A DNA stretch of 64,000 nucleotides from DATJGR01 sp963735085. Its GTDB lineage: Bacteria > Pseudomonadota > Gammaproteobacteria > Pseudomonadales > Azotimanducaceae. A program made the translations under genes and the position numbers. Below the pieces are notes generated by a model that did no database searches, had not been told where the DNA came from, and was given only the letters and a program-made list of their open reading frames with translations. The stretch lies in the NCBI GenBank assembly GCA_963735085.1, contig CAVTJP010000006.1, forward strand, positions 310,001-374,000. The letters are read 5' to 3'. Below, piece by piece: positions 1 to 10,412 of the stretch; the first letter of the stretch is position 1, and every line of letters starts with the position of its first letter.

Positions 1-137
1 GCTCAGCGCGATGACGAGCGCAGCAGCAGTTTGCCTGGCGGCGAACCTTACCGCGGACCCTGCTGCGGGCTGTTCGGAGAGCTCCGGCAAAGTCACAGAT
101 CTTCGGGCCGCTACTTGCGGGGCCGTTGGAATCTTCA
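1..137 (-). CDS. N-terminal part of an unidentified protein running off the left edge
   Basis: On the minus strand an ATG at 137 opens a frame of 46 codons with no stop to the window edge. A GAGG motif lies 10 bases upstream of this ATG. The visible residues are a polar, Pro/Ala/Arg-rich stretch of about 30 residues followed by an Ala-rich stretch ending ALVIALS, which could begin a membrane segment. It diverges from prc. I do not recognise the family. The call rests on the open frame, the ribosome-binding site and the divergent layout, so it could still be a chance frame. Confidence 0.45.
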
Positions 138-322
138 TATCGTAGTTTCCTCGTCCGGATTACATCTTATTACTGTGGTTCCGGAGACCTTCGAATAGGC
201 TCCATTATGCGTCAGAACCGCAGAGCCTTGATTGAGCGCGCTCGGTGGGCATTACCGTCCCATGGAACCCCGGTGCGACGCGGGCGTCAGAATACACGAC
301 TTGCATTAGGCGGTGGAGACAG

Positions 323-2578
323 ATGTTTGATCCGAAGTTTGATCGCAGAGTACCTGTGCGACGCATAGCGCACGCGTTTGCCGTCGTCGTCATCGCGTTG
401 ACAGCGACGTGGGCAACCGCTGCTCCGTCCGAAATCGGCACCGCCACGGTGTCGCCGAAGCCAACCGCGCCAGCCACGGCGACGGCCGCACCGCTGCCAT
501 CCCAGGCATCAGATTATCATTTCCCGGTCCCGGAGCCGCTGCAACCACTCGACGTGCAGCCTCGAACGAGCCTGGCGATCGTCGAGCAGCTGCGGCACAA
601 CCACTATCTGCACAAGCCGCTCAACGATGCCGAGTCGAGCGAACTGTTCGACAAATACATCAACACCCTCGACCCGGGTCACGCCTACTTCCTGGCGTCC
701 GACATTCAAGCGCTCGAGAAGTATCGTTACGCGCTCGACGATGCGCTAAAGCGCGGTGATCTCGATCCGGCATTCGACATCTTCAACCGCTATGAGGCTC
801 GCCTCGAAGAGCGCCTCGAGTTCCTGATCACACAGTTGGGTCAGGGCCTGAAGACGATGAATTTCAACACCAACGAAACCATCGAAATCGAACGCAAGGA
901 CGCGCCGTGGGCCGCAACGACCGCCGACCTCGATACGCTGTGGCGCAAGCGCCTCAAAGCTGCTGTGCTTGCTATGAAGTTGAACGGCAAGCCGCTGGAC
1001 GAGATCCAGAACGTACTGACGAAGCGCTACAAGAACCGGCTGAAGCAAGCGACGCAGACGAATAGCGAGGATGCGTTTCAGGTATACGTGAACGCCTACG
1101 CCAGCACCTACGACCCACACACGCAATACTTTTCGCCGCGCACGTCGGAGAATTTCAACATCAACATGTCCTTGTCGCTGGAAGGCATCGGGGCCGTCCT
1201 GCGCACCAAGGACGATTACACTGAAGTCGTGCGCCTGGTACCCGCCGGACCGGCCGACAAAGCCGGCATGCTGAAACCTTCCGACCGGATCGTCGGCGTC
1301 GGCCAGGGTGACAACGGCAAGATCATCGATGTGGTCGGCTGGCGCCTCGACGACGTCGTCGAGTTGATACGCGGCCCTAAAGCCTCGGTCGTTCGGTTGG
1401 AGGTTATTCCTGCGTCCGCCACAGCCAGTGAAGGCAACACGCGCGTCGTCAGGATCGTGCGCAATACCGTGGAACTGGAAGAACAGTCAGCGCAGAAAAA
1501 GGTACTGACGGTTACACAAGGGGGCACTGCGCACAAGATCGGCATCATTGAGATCCCGACGTTCTACGTTGATTTCAAAGCCGTTCAGCAAGGCGATCCC
1601 GACTACAAGAGCACGACCCGCGATGTGCATGCACTGATCGATCAACTGAAAGCCGACAACGTCGAAGGCATCATCATCGATCTGCGCAACAATGGCGGCG
1701 GTTCACTGCAGGAAGCCGATTCACTGACAGGGCTGTTCGTGGGCTCGGGTCCGACGGTCCAGGTGAAAACCGCAAACCGCCGTGCCAACGTCTATTCCAA
1801 TACGGACGAGAAAATTGCCTGGGATGGTCCGCTGGCGGTGATGGTGAATCGGCTGTCGGCGTCCGCTTCAGAAATTTTCGCGGGTGCGATACAGGACTAC
1901 GGCCGCGGGCTGATCATCGGCAGCAAGACGTTCGGCAAAGGCACCGTACAAACATTGATCCCGCTCAACCGCGGCCAGTTGAAGATCACGCAGGCGAAGT
2001 TCTATCGGGTCTCCGGTGAGAGCACTCAGCACGCCGGTGTTGCACCGGACGTCAGCTTTCCGGCGATCTATGACACCGACAAGATCGGCGAGAGTTCACT
2101 CGATGATTCGATGCCCTGGGACGAGATCAAACCGGCTGTTTATCATCATTCGGTCGAGATTCAGCGGGTGCTGCCGGTGCTGGTCCAAAGGCACAAGGAC
2201 CGCGTCGCGCACGATCCTGATTTCATCTATCTGCGCGCGCTGATGCAGAAGAGCCGCGAGAACAGTAAAGAGACCGAAATTTCGCTGAACGAAGCCGTCC
2301 GGTTGAAGGAAAAGCAGGACGATGACGCCTGGCGCCTCGGTATCGAAAACAAACTACGCGCAGCCAAAGGCGAACCATTGCTGAAGTCGATCGCAGAACT
2401 CGACGCGCAGCTCGACGCCGAAGACGCAAAGGATGCTTCCGGCGACGGTGACGACGATAAAGGCCCCGAGGCGGATGCTATGCTTCGCGAAGGCGCGCGC
2501 GTGCTAATCGATTACATCAGTCTGACGCGCCAGGTTGCCAGCATCATGCCGCCGAAAACGGCCACCGAAGTTCAGTAG
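323..2578 (+). CDS. prc: Carboxy-terminal processing (tail-specific) protease Prc, S41 family
   Basis: Periplasmic Ser/Lys protease that degrades proteins from their C-termini. The 751-residue product begins with an Arg-rich n-region and a hydrophobic signal segment ending ATWATAA near residue 33. A family-typical N-terminal helical domain (LDPGHAYFL) is followed by a PDZ domain (EGIGAVL, PADKAGML) and the S41 core. The SASASE motif places the catalytic Ser near residue 514 and TFGKGTVQ the catalytic Lys near 539, the same 25-residue spacing as E. coli Prc. A charged C-terminal extension follows, as in proteobacterial Prc. Start: the frame is open from 245, but the ATG at 323 has GGAG just upstream and puts the signal peptide at the N-terminus. 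E. coli Prc is 682 residues. Confidence 0.95.
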   Translation: MFDPKFDRRVPVRRIAHAFAVVVIALTATWATAAPSEIGTATVSPKPTAPATATAAPLPSQASDYHFPVPEPLQPLDVQPRTSLAIVEQLRHNHYLHKPLNDAESSELFDKYINTLDPGHAYFLASDIQALEKYRYALDDALKRGDLDPAFDIFNRYEARLEERLEFLITQLGQGLKTMNFNTNETIEIERKDAPWAATTADLDTLWRKRLKAAVLAMKLNGKPLDEIQNVLTKRYKNRLKQATQTNSEDAFQVYVNAYASTYDPHTQYFSPRTSENFNINMSLSLEGIGAVLRTKDDYTEVVRLVPAGPADKAGMLKPSDRIVGVGQGDNGKIIDVVGWRLDDVVELIRGPKASVVRLEVIPASATASEGNTRVVRIVRNTVELEEQSAQKKVLTVTQGGTAHKIGIIEIPTFYVDFKAVQQGDPDYKSTTRDVHALIDQLKADNVEGIIIDLRNNGGGSLQEADSLTGLFVGSGPTVQVKTANRRANVYSNTDEKIAWDGPLAVMVNRLSASASEIFAGAIQDYGRGLIIGSKTFGKGTVQTLIPLNRGQLKITQAKFYRVSGESTQHAGVAPDVSFPAIYDTDKIGESSLDDSMPWDEIKPAVYHHSVEIQRVLPVLVQRHKDRVAHDPDFIYLRALMQKSRENSKETEISLNEAVRLKEKQDDDAWRLGIENKLRAAKGEPLLKSIAELDAQLDAEDAKDASGDGDDDKGPEADAMLREGARVLIDYISLTRQVASIMPPKTATEVQ

Positions 2579-2616
2579 CAGTTTCCGTCGACGTTCAATA
2601 GAAGTTCAACAAGTGT

Positions 2617-2637
2617 GCGAGGGGCGTTGCCCCTCGC
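2617..2637. terminator. Bidirectional hairpin between convergent prc and thrS
   Basis: A perfect 9-bp GC-rich stem (GCGAGGGGC pairing with GCCCCTCGC) with a 3-base loop lies in the 67-bp gap between the two stop codons. There is no long T-run on either side, so it may work as a weak terminator or RNA end protector for both transcripts. Confidence 0.55.
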
Positions 2638-2645
2638 TCAAATCT

Positions 2646-4478
2646 TCAAACCTCGAACTCGAGCGCGCGGCTCTCGATCGCGCGCAACACCGCCGCTTCG
2701 AACGCATCGACCGTCATCGTATGCTGCTGGGGCTGCCCATAGCGGCGCAATGTGACAGTGCCGTCCGCTTGCTCCCGCTCACCGACGATGAGCAGCAGCG
2801 GAATCTTGCGTGTCGTGCCTTCGCGAATCTTCTTCGATACGGTTTCGCTCTGCGTCGCCAGTTCCGCTCGAACGAACCGGCCACGGAGCCGATCAACGAT
2901 CTCCCGGCCATACGCTTCGTATTGCTCCGATACGGTGAGCACCTGTACCTGCACCGGTGCCAGCCACGTCGGGAACGCGCCACCAAAGTGTTCGATCAGG
3001 AACGCGACCATACGCTCATGCGTGCTGAACGGTGCACGGTGGATGCAATACGGCATATGTTCGGCACCGTCGGCACCGACATAGGTCAAATCCATGCGGG
3101 CCGGTTGCGCGAAATCCAGTTGCACGGTGCTGAGCGTTTCTTCGCGCCCTGTTACGGTTGGAAACTGAATGTCGATCTTTGGCCCGTAGAATGCCGCTTC
3201 GCCCGGCCCATCGATGTAGTTGATACCCAGTTCCTGCAGCACCTCGGCCAGAATCTGCTCCGACTCCGCCCATGCCGCCCGGTTATCAACGTACTTGTCT
3301 TTACCTTTCGGGTCGGTGAAATCCGCACGCGACAGCCGCACGGAGTAGCTGTCGAGGCCGAGTATGCGGTACGCGTCGGCGTACATCCGCATCACCGACT
3401 TGAACTCATCCTTGACCTGCTCGGCCGTGCAGTAGATGTGAGCATCGTTCATGCACATACCGCGCACACGTACCAGCCCGCCAACCGCACCGGAGTCTTC
3501 CCAGCGATACACCTGACCGTATTCCGCCAGCCGCAGCGGCAGGTCGCGATAGCTGCGTGGTGAGGATGCATACACCTTGTGGTGGTGAGGGCAATTCATC
3601 GGTCGCAGTACGTAGGACTCGCGCACCTCCTGATCGCCATCGCGCTCCCTTACGTCCATGATCGGATACATGTGGTCCGCATAGTGCCGCAAATGTCCCG
3701 TTCGTTCGTACAGCGCCGCCTTGGCGAGATGGGGTGTCGACACGCGTTGATAGCCACCGCGAAATTCGAGTTCCTTGGCCAGCTTCTCGATCTCGTCCCG
3801 GACCACGGTCCCGGCAGGCAGCCACAGCGGCAGCCCCTTACCGATATCGTTGTCGAAGTGATAGATACCGAGTTCGCGACCGAGTTTCTTATGATCTCGC
3901 GCGAGCGCGAGTTCATAACGCGCGACGTAGTCGTCGAGTTCCGCCTTGTCCGCGAACGCCCATGCGTAGATGCGGGTCATCATTACGTTGTCGGAATTGC
4001 CACGCCAGTACGCGCCGGCGACGCTCTTCAGCTTGAATGCGTCGCGCGGAATCTCTTTGGTGGTGTGCACGTGCGGGCCTTCGCACATGTCGAGAAACGG
4101 GCCATTGCGAAAGAACGACAGCGATTCGAGGTGTCGCTTGCCGAACAGTTCGAGCGCATATTCGCGCTTATACGGCTCTTTCATGTCGGCCAGCCGCGCA
4201 AGCGCGGCTTCCTTCGGTAGATCCTCGCGATCGAATCGCTGACCCTTCTTGAGAATCTTCCGCATGCGCTGCTCGATTTCCGGAAAGTCTTCCTCGGTGA
4301 TCGGCGCACTCAGGATGAAATCGTAGTAGAAGCCGTCTTTTATCGGCGGACCAAAACCCAGAGTCGATGCCGGCCGTACCTCCAGCACCGCCTGCGCGAG
4401 CACGTGCGCCAGACTGTGGCGAATACGATAAAGCGCGTCGTCCGGACTCAATTCGCCGCTGTGTTCTAAACCCTGCAT
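2646..4478 (-). CDS. thrS: Threonyl-tRNA synthetase lacking the TGS domain
   Basis: Charges tRNA-Thr in the cytoplasm. The 610-residue product opens almost directly with the editing domain (HSLAH, the HxxxH zinc-like site at residues 21-25), so the N-terminal TGS domain of the 642-residue E. coli enzyme is absent. The class II core follows: the motif 2 region LRPMNCPHHHKVY with the zinc-binding Cys, DAHIYCT with the second ligand, and the motif 3 region with CIHRAPFSTHER; the C-terminal anticodon-binding domain ends the protein. CPHHH and GMCMNDAHIY differ from the usual gammaproteobacterial CPGH and QDDAHIF. The start is fixed by GGGAG 6 bases upstream and by a terminator hairpin immediately before it, which leaves no room for a TGS domain. 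Regulation is by the leader-peptide attenuator at 4499-4658. It is not next to infC-rpmI-rplT. Confidence 0.96.
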   Translation of the reverse strand: MQGLEHSGELSPDDALYRIRHSLAHVLAQAVLEVRPASTLGFGPPIKDGFYYDFILSAPITEEDFPEIEQRMRKILKKGQRFDREDLPKEAALARLADMKEPYKREYALELFGKRHLESLSFFRNGPFLDMCEGPHVHTTKEIPRDAFKLKSVAGAYWRGNSDNVMMTRIYAWAFADKAELDDYVARYELALARDHKKLGRELGIYHFDNDIGKGLPLWLPAGTVVRDEIEKLAKELEFRGGYQRVSTPHLAKAALYERTGHLRHYADHMYPIMDVRERDGDQEVRESYVLRPMNCPHHHKVYASSPRSYRDLPLRLAEYGQVYRWEDSGAVGGLVRVRGMCMNDAHIYCTAEQVKDEFKSVMRMYADAYRILGLDSYSVRLSRADFTDPKGKDKYVDNRAAWAESEQILAEVLQELGINYIDGPGEAAFYGPKIDIQFPTVTGREETLSTVQLDFAQPARMDLTYVGADGAEHMPYCIHRAPFSTHERMVAFLIEHFGGAFPTWLAPVQVQVLTVSEQYEAYGREIVDRLRGRFVRAELATQSETVSKKIREGTTRKIPLLLIVGEREQADGTVTLRRYGQPQQHTMTVDAFEAAVLRAIESRALEFEV

Positions 4479-4498
4479 AACGTTCTCCCGGAAAAGAA

Positions 4499-4529
4499 AA
4501 ACCCCGTTGGCGGTCGCCTTCCGGGGTTT
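4499..4529 (-). terminator. Attenuator terminator of the thrS leader
   Basis: On the minus strand AAACCCCG (4529-4522) pairs with CGGGGTTT (4506-4499), followed by TTCTTTT. A small GGC/GCC pairing can form inside the 15-base loop. The hairpin ends about 20 bases before the thrS start codon, the classical position of an attenuator. Confidence 0.85.
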
Positions 4530-4607
4530 CTGTTCGAAGGCGACCTCTGATGCTCGGGTCGCCTGTATTGTCGCGTGCGTTTTTCGCGTACGACGTCAGG
4601 CAACCCG
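4499..4607 (-). promoter_or_regulatory. thrS transcription attenuator (alternative RNA structures 1:2, 2:3, 3:4, terminator)
   Basis: Minus-strand RNA segments: 1 at 4607-4597 (CGGGTTGCCTG), 2 at 4565-4555 (CAGGCGACCCG), 3 at 4545-4536 (GGTCGCCTTC), 4 at 4521-4512 (GAAGGCGACC). 1:2 gives 11 pairs with one G-U. 2:3 gives 8 perfect pairs (AGGCGACC with GGTCGCCT). 3:4 gives 10 perfect pairs and traps the 5' arm of the terminator in its loop. Segment 1 is the end of the leader-peptide gene, including part of its stop codon. Inferred logic: with Thr-tRNA abundant the ribosome covers segment 1, 2:3 forms and the terminator folds; stalling at the Thr codons lets 1:2 and then 3:4 form, and transcription continues into thrS. 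Confidence 0.85.
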
Positions 4608-4658
4608 CCACGGCGTGGTAGTGACGGTCGTCGTCGTTGCGTTACGCAGCACGTGCAT
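4596..4658 (-). CDS. thrS leader peptide, 20 residues with seven threonines
   Basis: Minus-strand ATG at 4658 through TGA at 4596-4598. Codons 8-11 are Thr (ACG ACG ACG ACC), codon 12 is Val and codons 13-15 are Thr (ACT ACC ACG): seven of 20 residues, in two blocks. AAGGAG lies about 8 bases upstream. The Thr-block layout is like the thrL leader peptide of the E. coli threonine operon, but here the downstream gene is thrS. The 3' end of the gene is segment 1 of the attenuator. The peptide itself probably has no function beyond sensing charged tRNA-Thr. Confidence 0.88.
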   Translation of the reverse strand: MHVLRNATTTTVTTTPWRVA

Positions 4659-4685
4659 CAAACCAGCTCCTTCGAAGCAGCCGCA

Positions 4686-4713
4686 ATGATAGTGAGGCAC
4701 AGGCTGAATGCAA
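4686..4713 (-). promoter_or_regulatory. Probable promoter of the thrS leader transcript
   Basis: Minus-strand TTGCAT (4713-4708) and TATCAT (4691-4686), separated by 16 bases, resemble sigma-70 -35 and -10 boxes (4/6 and 5/6). Transcription would start near 4680, just ahead of the leader-peptide ribosome-binding site. Confidence 0.55.
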
Positions 4714-5040
4714 CCGTGCTGCTCGTGCAGTACTCCGATTCAATCAGCGGGAGGGGTTCGAGCGTGTGTCCGCGGAATTGTTGGTGTTCTGCTTGTCCGA
4801 ACGTGCCGTGCGCACCGATTCGGGCGCCGGATCGCTTTGCGTGCGGCGCGCGCGAACGGCATGCCCACCGTCGCGATGCGACGCGCCACTACGGTTGCGC
4901 CGCTCTCGAGCGATGAGGTGCGACTCGCTCCTGTCGATCATACGAAAAACTCCGTGGCGAATTGCGCCAGCTGAACATGCAGAATCGGATATCCGACGCA
5001 CGTGAGATCATCGCCGAACGACAAAGTTCGCTTCTATTGA
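4714..5040. other. Intergenic stretch with no recognised gene
   Basis: About 330 bases between the thrS promoter and the stop of the HAD gene. Several frames are open on both strands, but their translations are Arg/Ser-rich, typical of shadow frames in GC-rich DNA, and none has a convincing ribosome-binding site. I see no tRNA, repeat or clear terminator here. Confidence 0.5.
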
Positions 5041-5723
5041 CTAAGTCACAGTCCTTCTCGTGGCCAACTCGCGCGCCACGTCATGCAGACTGCCGACCAC
5101 GGTATGTCCGAGACGGCGCACCGAATCCGCCGGCCGAACCAGATCCGGAACTTGAATCACCCGGAACCCAGCCGCATGCGCCGAGCGCACGCCGTTGTCG
5201 GAATCCTCAATTGCCCAGCACTCGTTCGGGGCATGCTGTAGAGCCGCCGCCGCCGTCAAGTATGGCTCCGGGTGTGGCTTGCTCTGCCGGACGGCATCGC
5301 CACCGACGATCGAGGAAAAAAAATGGATGAGCCCGGCGAGCCTCAGCTTCGTCTTCGCCAGCTCCGTGGCGGTCGACGTTGCCACCGCCATCGCAATACC
5401 TCTACGGCGCGTCAGTTCGAGAAGCTCGAAAGCACCATCCTTCACGTCGACCGGGCACGTCGTCACGCGCGCCTCGTACATCCCGTACCAGTCGCGACTG
5501 AGTCCGTCGTAATCGTGGGGCCCAAGCTCGGCGGCGAGAATCTCGCGCGTGCCCTGTACGCTTGTTCCAACGCAGCGCAGATACGTATCGCGCGCAACCG
5601 TCAGGCCGCGTCGCTTGCAAACCTCTTCAAACACCTCCAGCGCGATGCGCTCTGAATCTAGCAGCAGGCCATCCATGTCGAATACGATGGCCTGCGGGGA
5701 AACGTCCTGCGCGGGGGTTTCCG

Positions 5724-5727
<4 letters not shown>
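5041..5727 (-). CDS. HAD-IA family hydrolase (phosphoglycolate/beta-phosphoglucomutase-like)
   Basis: Cytoplasmic phosphatase or phosphomutase of the haloacid dehalogenase superfamily; the substrate is unknown. Motif I is FDMDG at residues 16-20 with the nucleophile Asp17 and acid/base Asp19; motif II is ATST; motif III is the Lys in QSKPHPEPY; motif IV is EDSDNG. The helical cap inserted after motif I is the subfamily IA type, and the 228-residue length is normal. Its ATG overlaps the acnA stop (ATGA), so it is probably translationally coupled to acnA. That link need not reflect a shared pathway. Confidence 0.85.
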
Positions 5728-8402
<2,675 letters not shown>

Positions 8403-8507
8403 GCGAATCCGCGCCCCTTCGAGAAATTCCTTTGAGGCTGCGCATTTTAGGGCCGCGAGGTCGAAAGAAAAGCGAATCCGCGAAAACTAATGCTTGCCGG
8501 GGCGGAA

Positions 8508-8545
8508 TGATCCGAACCGCCGAGGGAATTCAGCGGTCCGGATCA
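8508..8545 (-). terminator. Hairpin downstream of hsp20
   Basis: TGATCCGAACCGC and GCGGTCCGGATCA form a 13-position stem with one mismatch around a 12-base loop, 18 bases after the hsp20 stop codon. The T-tract that should follow on the minus strand is weak. Confidence 0.55.
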
Positions 8546-8562
8546 AACTCAACACAGTCAGC

Positions 8563-8991
8563 TCAGTTGACCTTGACCTCGATCGCGCGCGGCTTCACCT
8601 CTGGACGCTTGGCGACCTTCAGATACAGCACCCCGTCCTTGGCGTTGGCTTCGATGCGATTCTCGTCCGCATTTTCCGGCAACCGGAAACTGCGCGTGAA
8701 CCGACCGTAGCGACGCTCGACACGATGCACCTTGCCTTGCGTTTCCTTTTCGTATTTGCGTTCGCCGCTGACGGCGAGCACGCCATCTTTGAACGTGACC
8801 TTCACGTCGGCTGCCGCTACCGCGGGCACTTCGAGATCGATCTGGTAATCCTCGTCGGTCTCACGAATATCCACCGGTGGATTCCAGTCGCTGGTAGCCA
8901 TATTTTCACCCCAGCCGCCGAAGCCCTGGTCGGCGAAACGATTGAAGAACTGATCGATTTCCCGGCTGGGATTCCAACGTACAATGCTCAT
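8563..8991 (-). CDS. Small heat-shock protein, Hsp20/alpha-crystallin family
   Basis: ATP-independent cytoplasmic holdase that binds unfolding proteins. Length 142. The N-terminus (SIVRWNPSREIDQFFNRF) is typical of bacterial class A Hsp20 proteins; the alpha-crystallin domain runs from about residue 35 (NPPVDIRETDEDY) to 130 (GVLYLKVAKRPE), followed by the IxV-type tail motif (AIEV). The frame extends upstream to 9111, but the ATG at 8991 has GGAGG 9 bases before it and gives the family N-terminus. A heat-shock type promoter lies at 9053-9080. Confidence 0.93.
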   Translation of the reverse strand: MSIVRWNPSREIDQFFNRFADQGFGGWGENMATSDWNPPVDIRETDEDYQIDLEVPAVAAADVKVTFKDGVLAVSGERKYEKETQGKVHRVERRYGRFTRSFRLPENADENRIEANAKDGVLYLKVAKRPEVKPRAIEVKVN

Positions 8992-9052
8992 ATCACTCAA
9001 CCTCCACGACGTTGTCCGACTCGAGATCACCATGATCCCGGCACGCATACAA

Positions 9053-9080
9053 CAATGGGGGTGAGCCAATGAATTCAAAG
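9053..9080 (-). promoter_or_regulatory. Sigma-32 type heat-shock promoter of hsp20
   Basis: Minus-strand CTTTGAA (9080-9074), a 13-base spacer and CCCCATTG (9060-9053) match the heat-shock consensus CTTGAAA, 11-16 bases, CCCCATNT. The start would be near 9046, leaving a leader of roughly 55 bases. On the opposite strand TTGAAA (9084-9089) and CCCCACAC (9103) form a weaker similar pattern facing the PPOX gene. Confidence 0.65.
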
Positions 9081-9139
9081 GGATTGAAATACCCCTTACC
9101 AGTCCCCACACATGTTCGTTTCCCTTCAGGAGTCATTCG

Positions 9140-9568
9140 ATGACGAAGATGACCCAGCCCGAAAAAGAACAGTTTCTGGCAGACCTGCACGTTGGCGTTC
9201 TGTCTATCCCGCAGGCGTCGCGCGGCCCGTTGACGGTACCCATCTGGTACGACTATACGCCCGGCGGCGAGCTGTGGTTTTTGACCGGACCTACTTCGCG
9301 CAAAGGTAAGCTGCTCGCACGGGGAACACACGTCAGCCTCTGCGCGCAGACCGAAACGCCCCCGTACAAATACGTCAGCATCGAAGGGCCGGTGGTTTCG
9401 ATTGCCCCATCTGACAAGGAAAAGTACGGTCGTCCGATGGCGCACCGCTATCTGGGCAAGAAGCTCGGCGATCAGTACACCGATTCCGGTGAGGAAGGCG
9501 CCAGCGTGATCGTCAGCGTTCGGCCCGAGCGGTGGCTCGCCGTCGACTACGGCAAGCTCGGACTGTGA
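9140..9568 (+). CDS. Pyridoxamine 5'-phosphate oxidase-like flavin/F420 split-barrel protein
   Basis: A 142-residue split beta-barrel protein that probably binds FMN or F420 and acts as a small-molecule reductase or oxidase; the substrate is unknown. Family features are LHVGVLSIPQASRGP near the start, VPIWYDYTPGGELWFLTGP, the KGKLLARG phosphate-binding region and VSIEGPV. AGGAG stands 7 bases before the start at 9140. Divergent from hsp20; its 3' end overlaps the convergent alpha/beta hydrolase by 22 bases. It is not PdxH, which is encoded at 30391-31035. Confidence 0.8.
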   Translation: MTKMTQPEKEQFLADLHVGVLSIPQASRGPLTVPIWYDYTPGGELWFLTGPTSRKGKLLARGTHVSLCAQTETPPYKYVSIEGPVVSIAPSDKEKYGRPMAHRYLGKKLGDQYTDSGEEGASVIVSVRPERWLAVDYGKLGL

Positions 9569-10389
9569 CGCGCAAAGGCCGCCACAATTTCGACAATGCG
9601 CGGCGCGAGTGAGTTGGGGATGTTGTGTCCCATGCCGGCGATCAGTTCCAGTTTCGCGCCAGGGATGACCGCCGCCGTGTCGCGACCGGCCGCGACCGGA
9701 ATCAGTGGGTCGTCCGCACCATGGATGACCAGTGTCGGCACCGCCAGCGTGCGCAACCGTTCGACACGGCTGCCGTCGGCGATTGCGGCCTGCATCTGCC
9801 GTGCGGTCCCTGCCGGCCGATCGCTCCGCTGATACGCGGCACGCGCCGCTGCGAGGCGTTCGTCAAGCGATTCCGGAAAGCTCGGGCTGCCGAATACCGC
9901 GCGGTTTTCTGCGTTCAAAGCGATCAGCGCTGCAAGTGTCTCGGCGCTCTCGACCAGCCTTGCGCGCATCTCCAGCGACGGTTGCGGTAATTGCGGGTTT
10001 CCCGTCGTCGACATCACCGAGATCAAACTGCGCACGCGAGACGCGTGTTCGATGGCGACGTGCTGCGCAATCATGCCGCCCAGCGAGATGCCGAAAATAT
10101 GTGCCGAATCGATGTTCAAATGATCGAGCAAGCCAACGACGTCACGTGCCATATCTTCGAGCCGATACGGCGGATTGCCGGTGGCGCCGCTCATCTCGCT
10201 CGACAAGCCTGCGTCGCGGTTGTCGAACGCGATAATCTCGAAGCCTTCTTTCACCAGGCCGTCGATCAACGCCGACGGCCACTCGATCATCTGCGTTCCG
10301 AGTCCGCGAATCAGCACGATTGCGGGATCGCCGCGTCGACCGTGCGTCTCGTAGTACAGCGTGACATCGTTCACGTCGGCCATCGGCAT
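9547..10389 (-). CDS. Alpha/beta hydrolase
   Basis: A 280-residue serine hydrolase of the alpha/beta fold. The nucleophile elbow is GISLGG, the acid lies in HGADDPLIP and the His in GMGHNIP; the oxyanion-region motif is IRGLGTQM. It resembles cytoplasmic esterases and 3-oxoadipate enol-lactonase-like proteins, but the substrate cannot be told. AGGAG precedes the first ATG at 10389 by 8 bases; a second ATG follows two codons later. It follows tpm by 23 bases on the same strand. The 3' end overlaps the convergent PPOX gene. Confidence 0.85.
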   Translation of the reverse strand: MPMADVNDVTLYYETHGRRGDPAIVLIRGLGTQMIEWPSALIDGLVKEGFEIIAFDNRDAGLSSEMSGATGNPPYRLEDMARDVVGLLDHLNIDSAHIFGISLGGMIAQHVAIEHASRVRSLISVMSTTGNPQLPQPSLEMRARLVESAETLAALIALNAENRAVFGSPSFPESLDERLAAARAAYQRSDRPAGTARQMQAAIADGSRVERLRTLAVPTLVIHGADDPLIPVAAGRDTAAVIPGAKLELIAGMGHNIPNSLAPRIVEIVAAFARHSPSLP

Positions 10390-10412
10390 CGTCGTAGCTC
10401 CTGATCGCTACA

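Noticed and set aside
2535..3563. 342-residue frame antisense to thrS
   Set aside because: Overlaps conserved thrS motifs and shows no conserved domain.
8992..9111. Longer N-terminus for Hsp20 (40 extra residues)
   Set aside because: It would run across the heat-shock promoter and lacks the family start; GGAGG favours the ATG at 8991.
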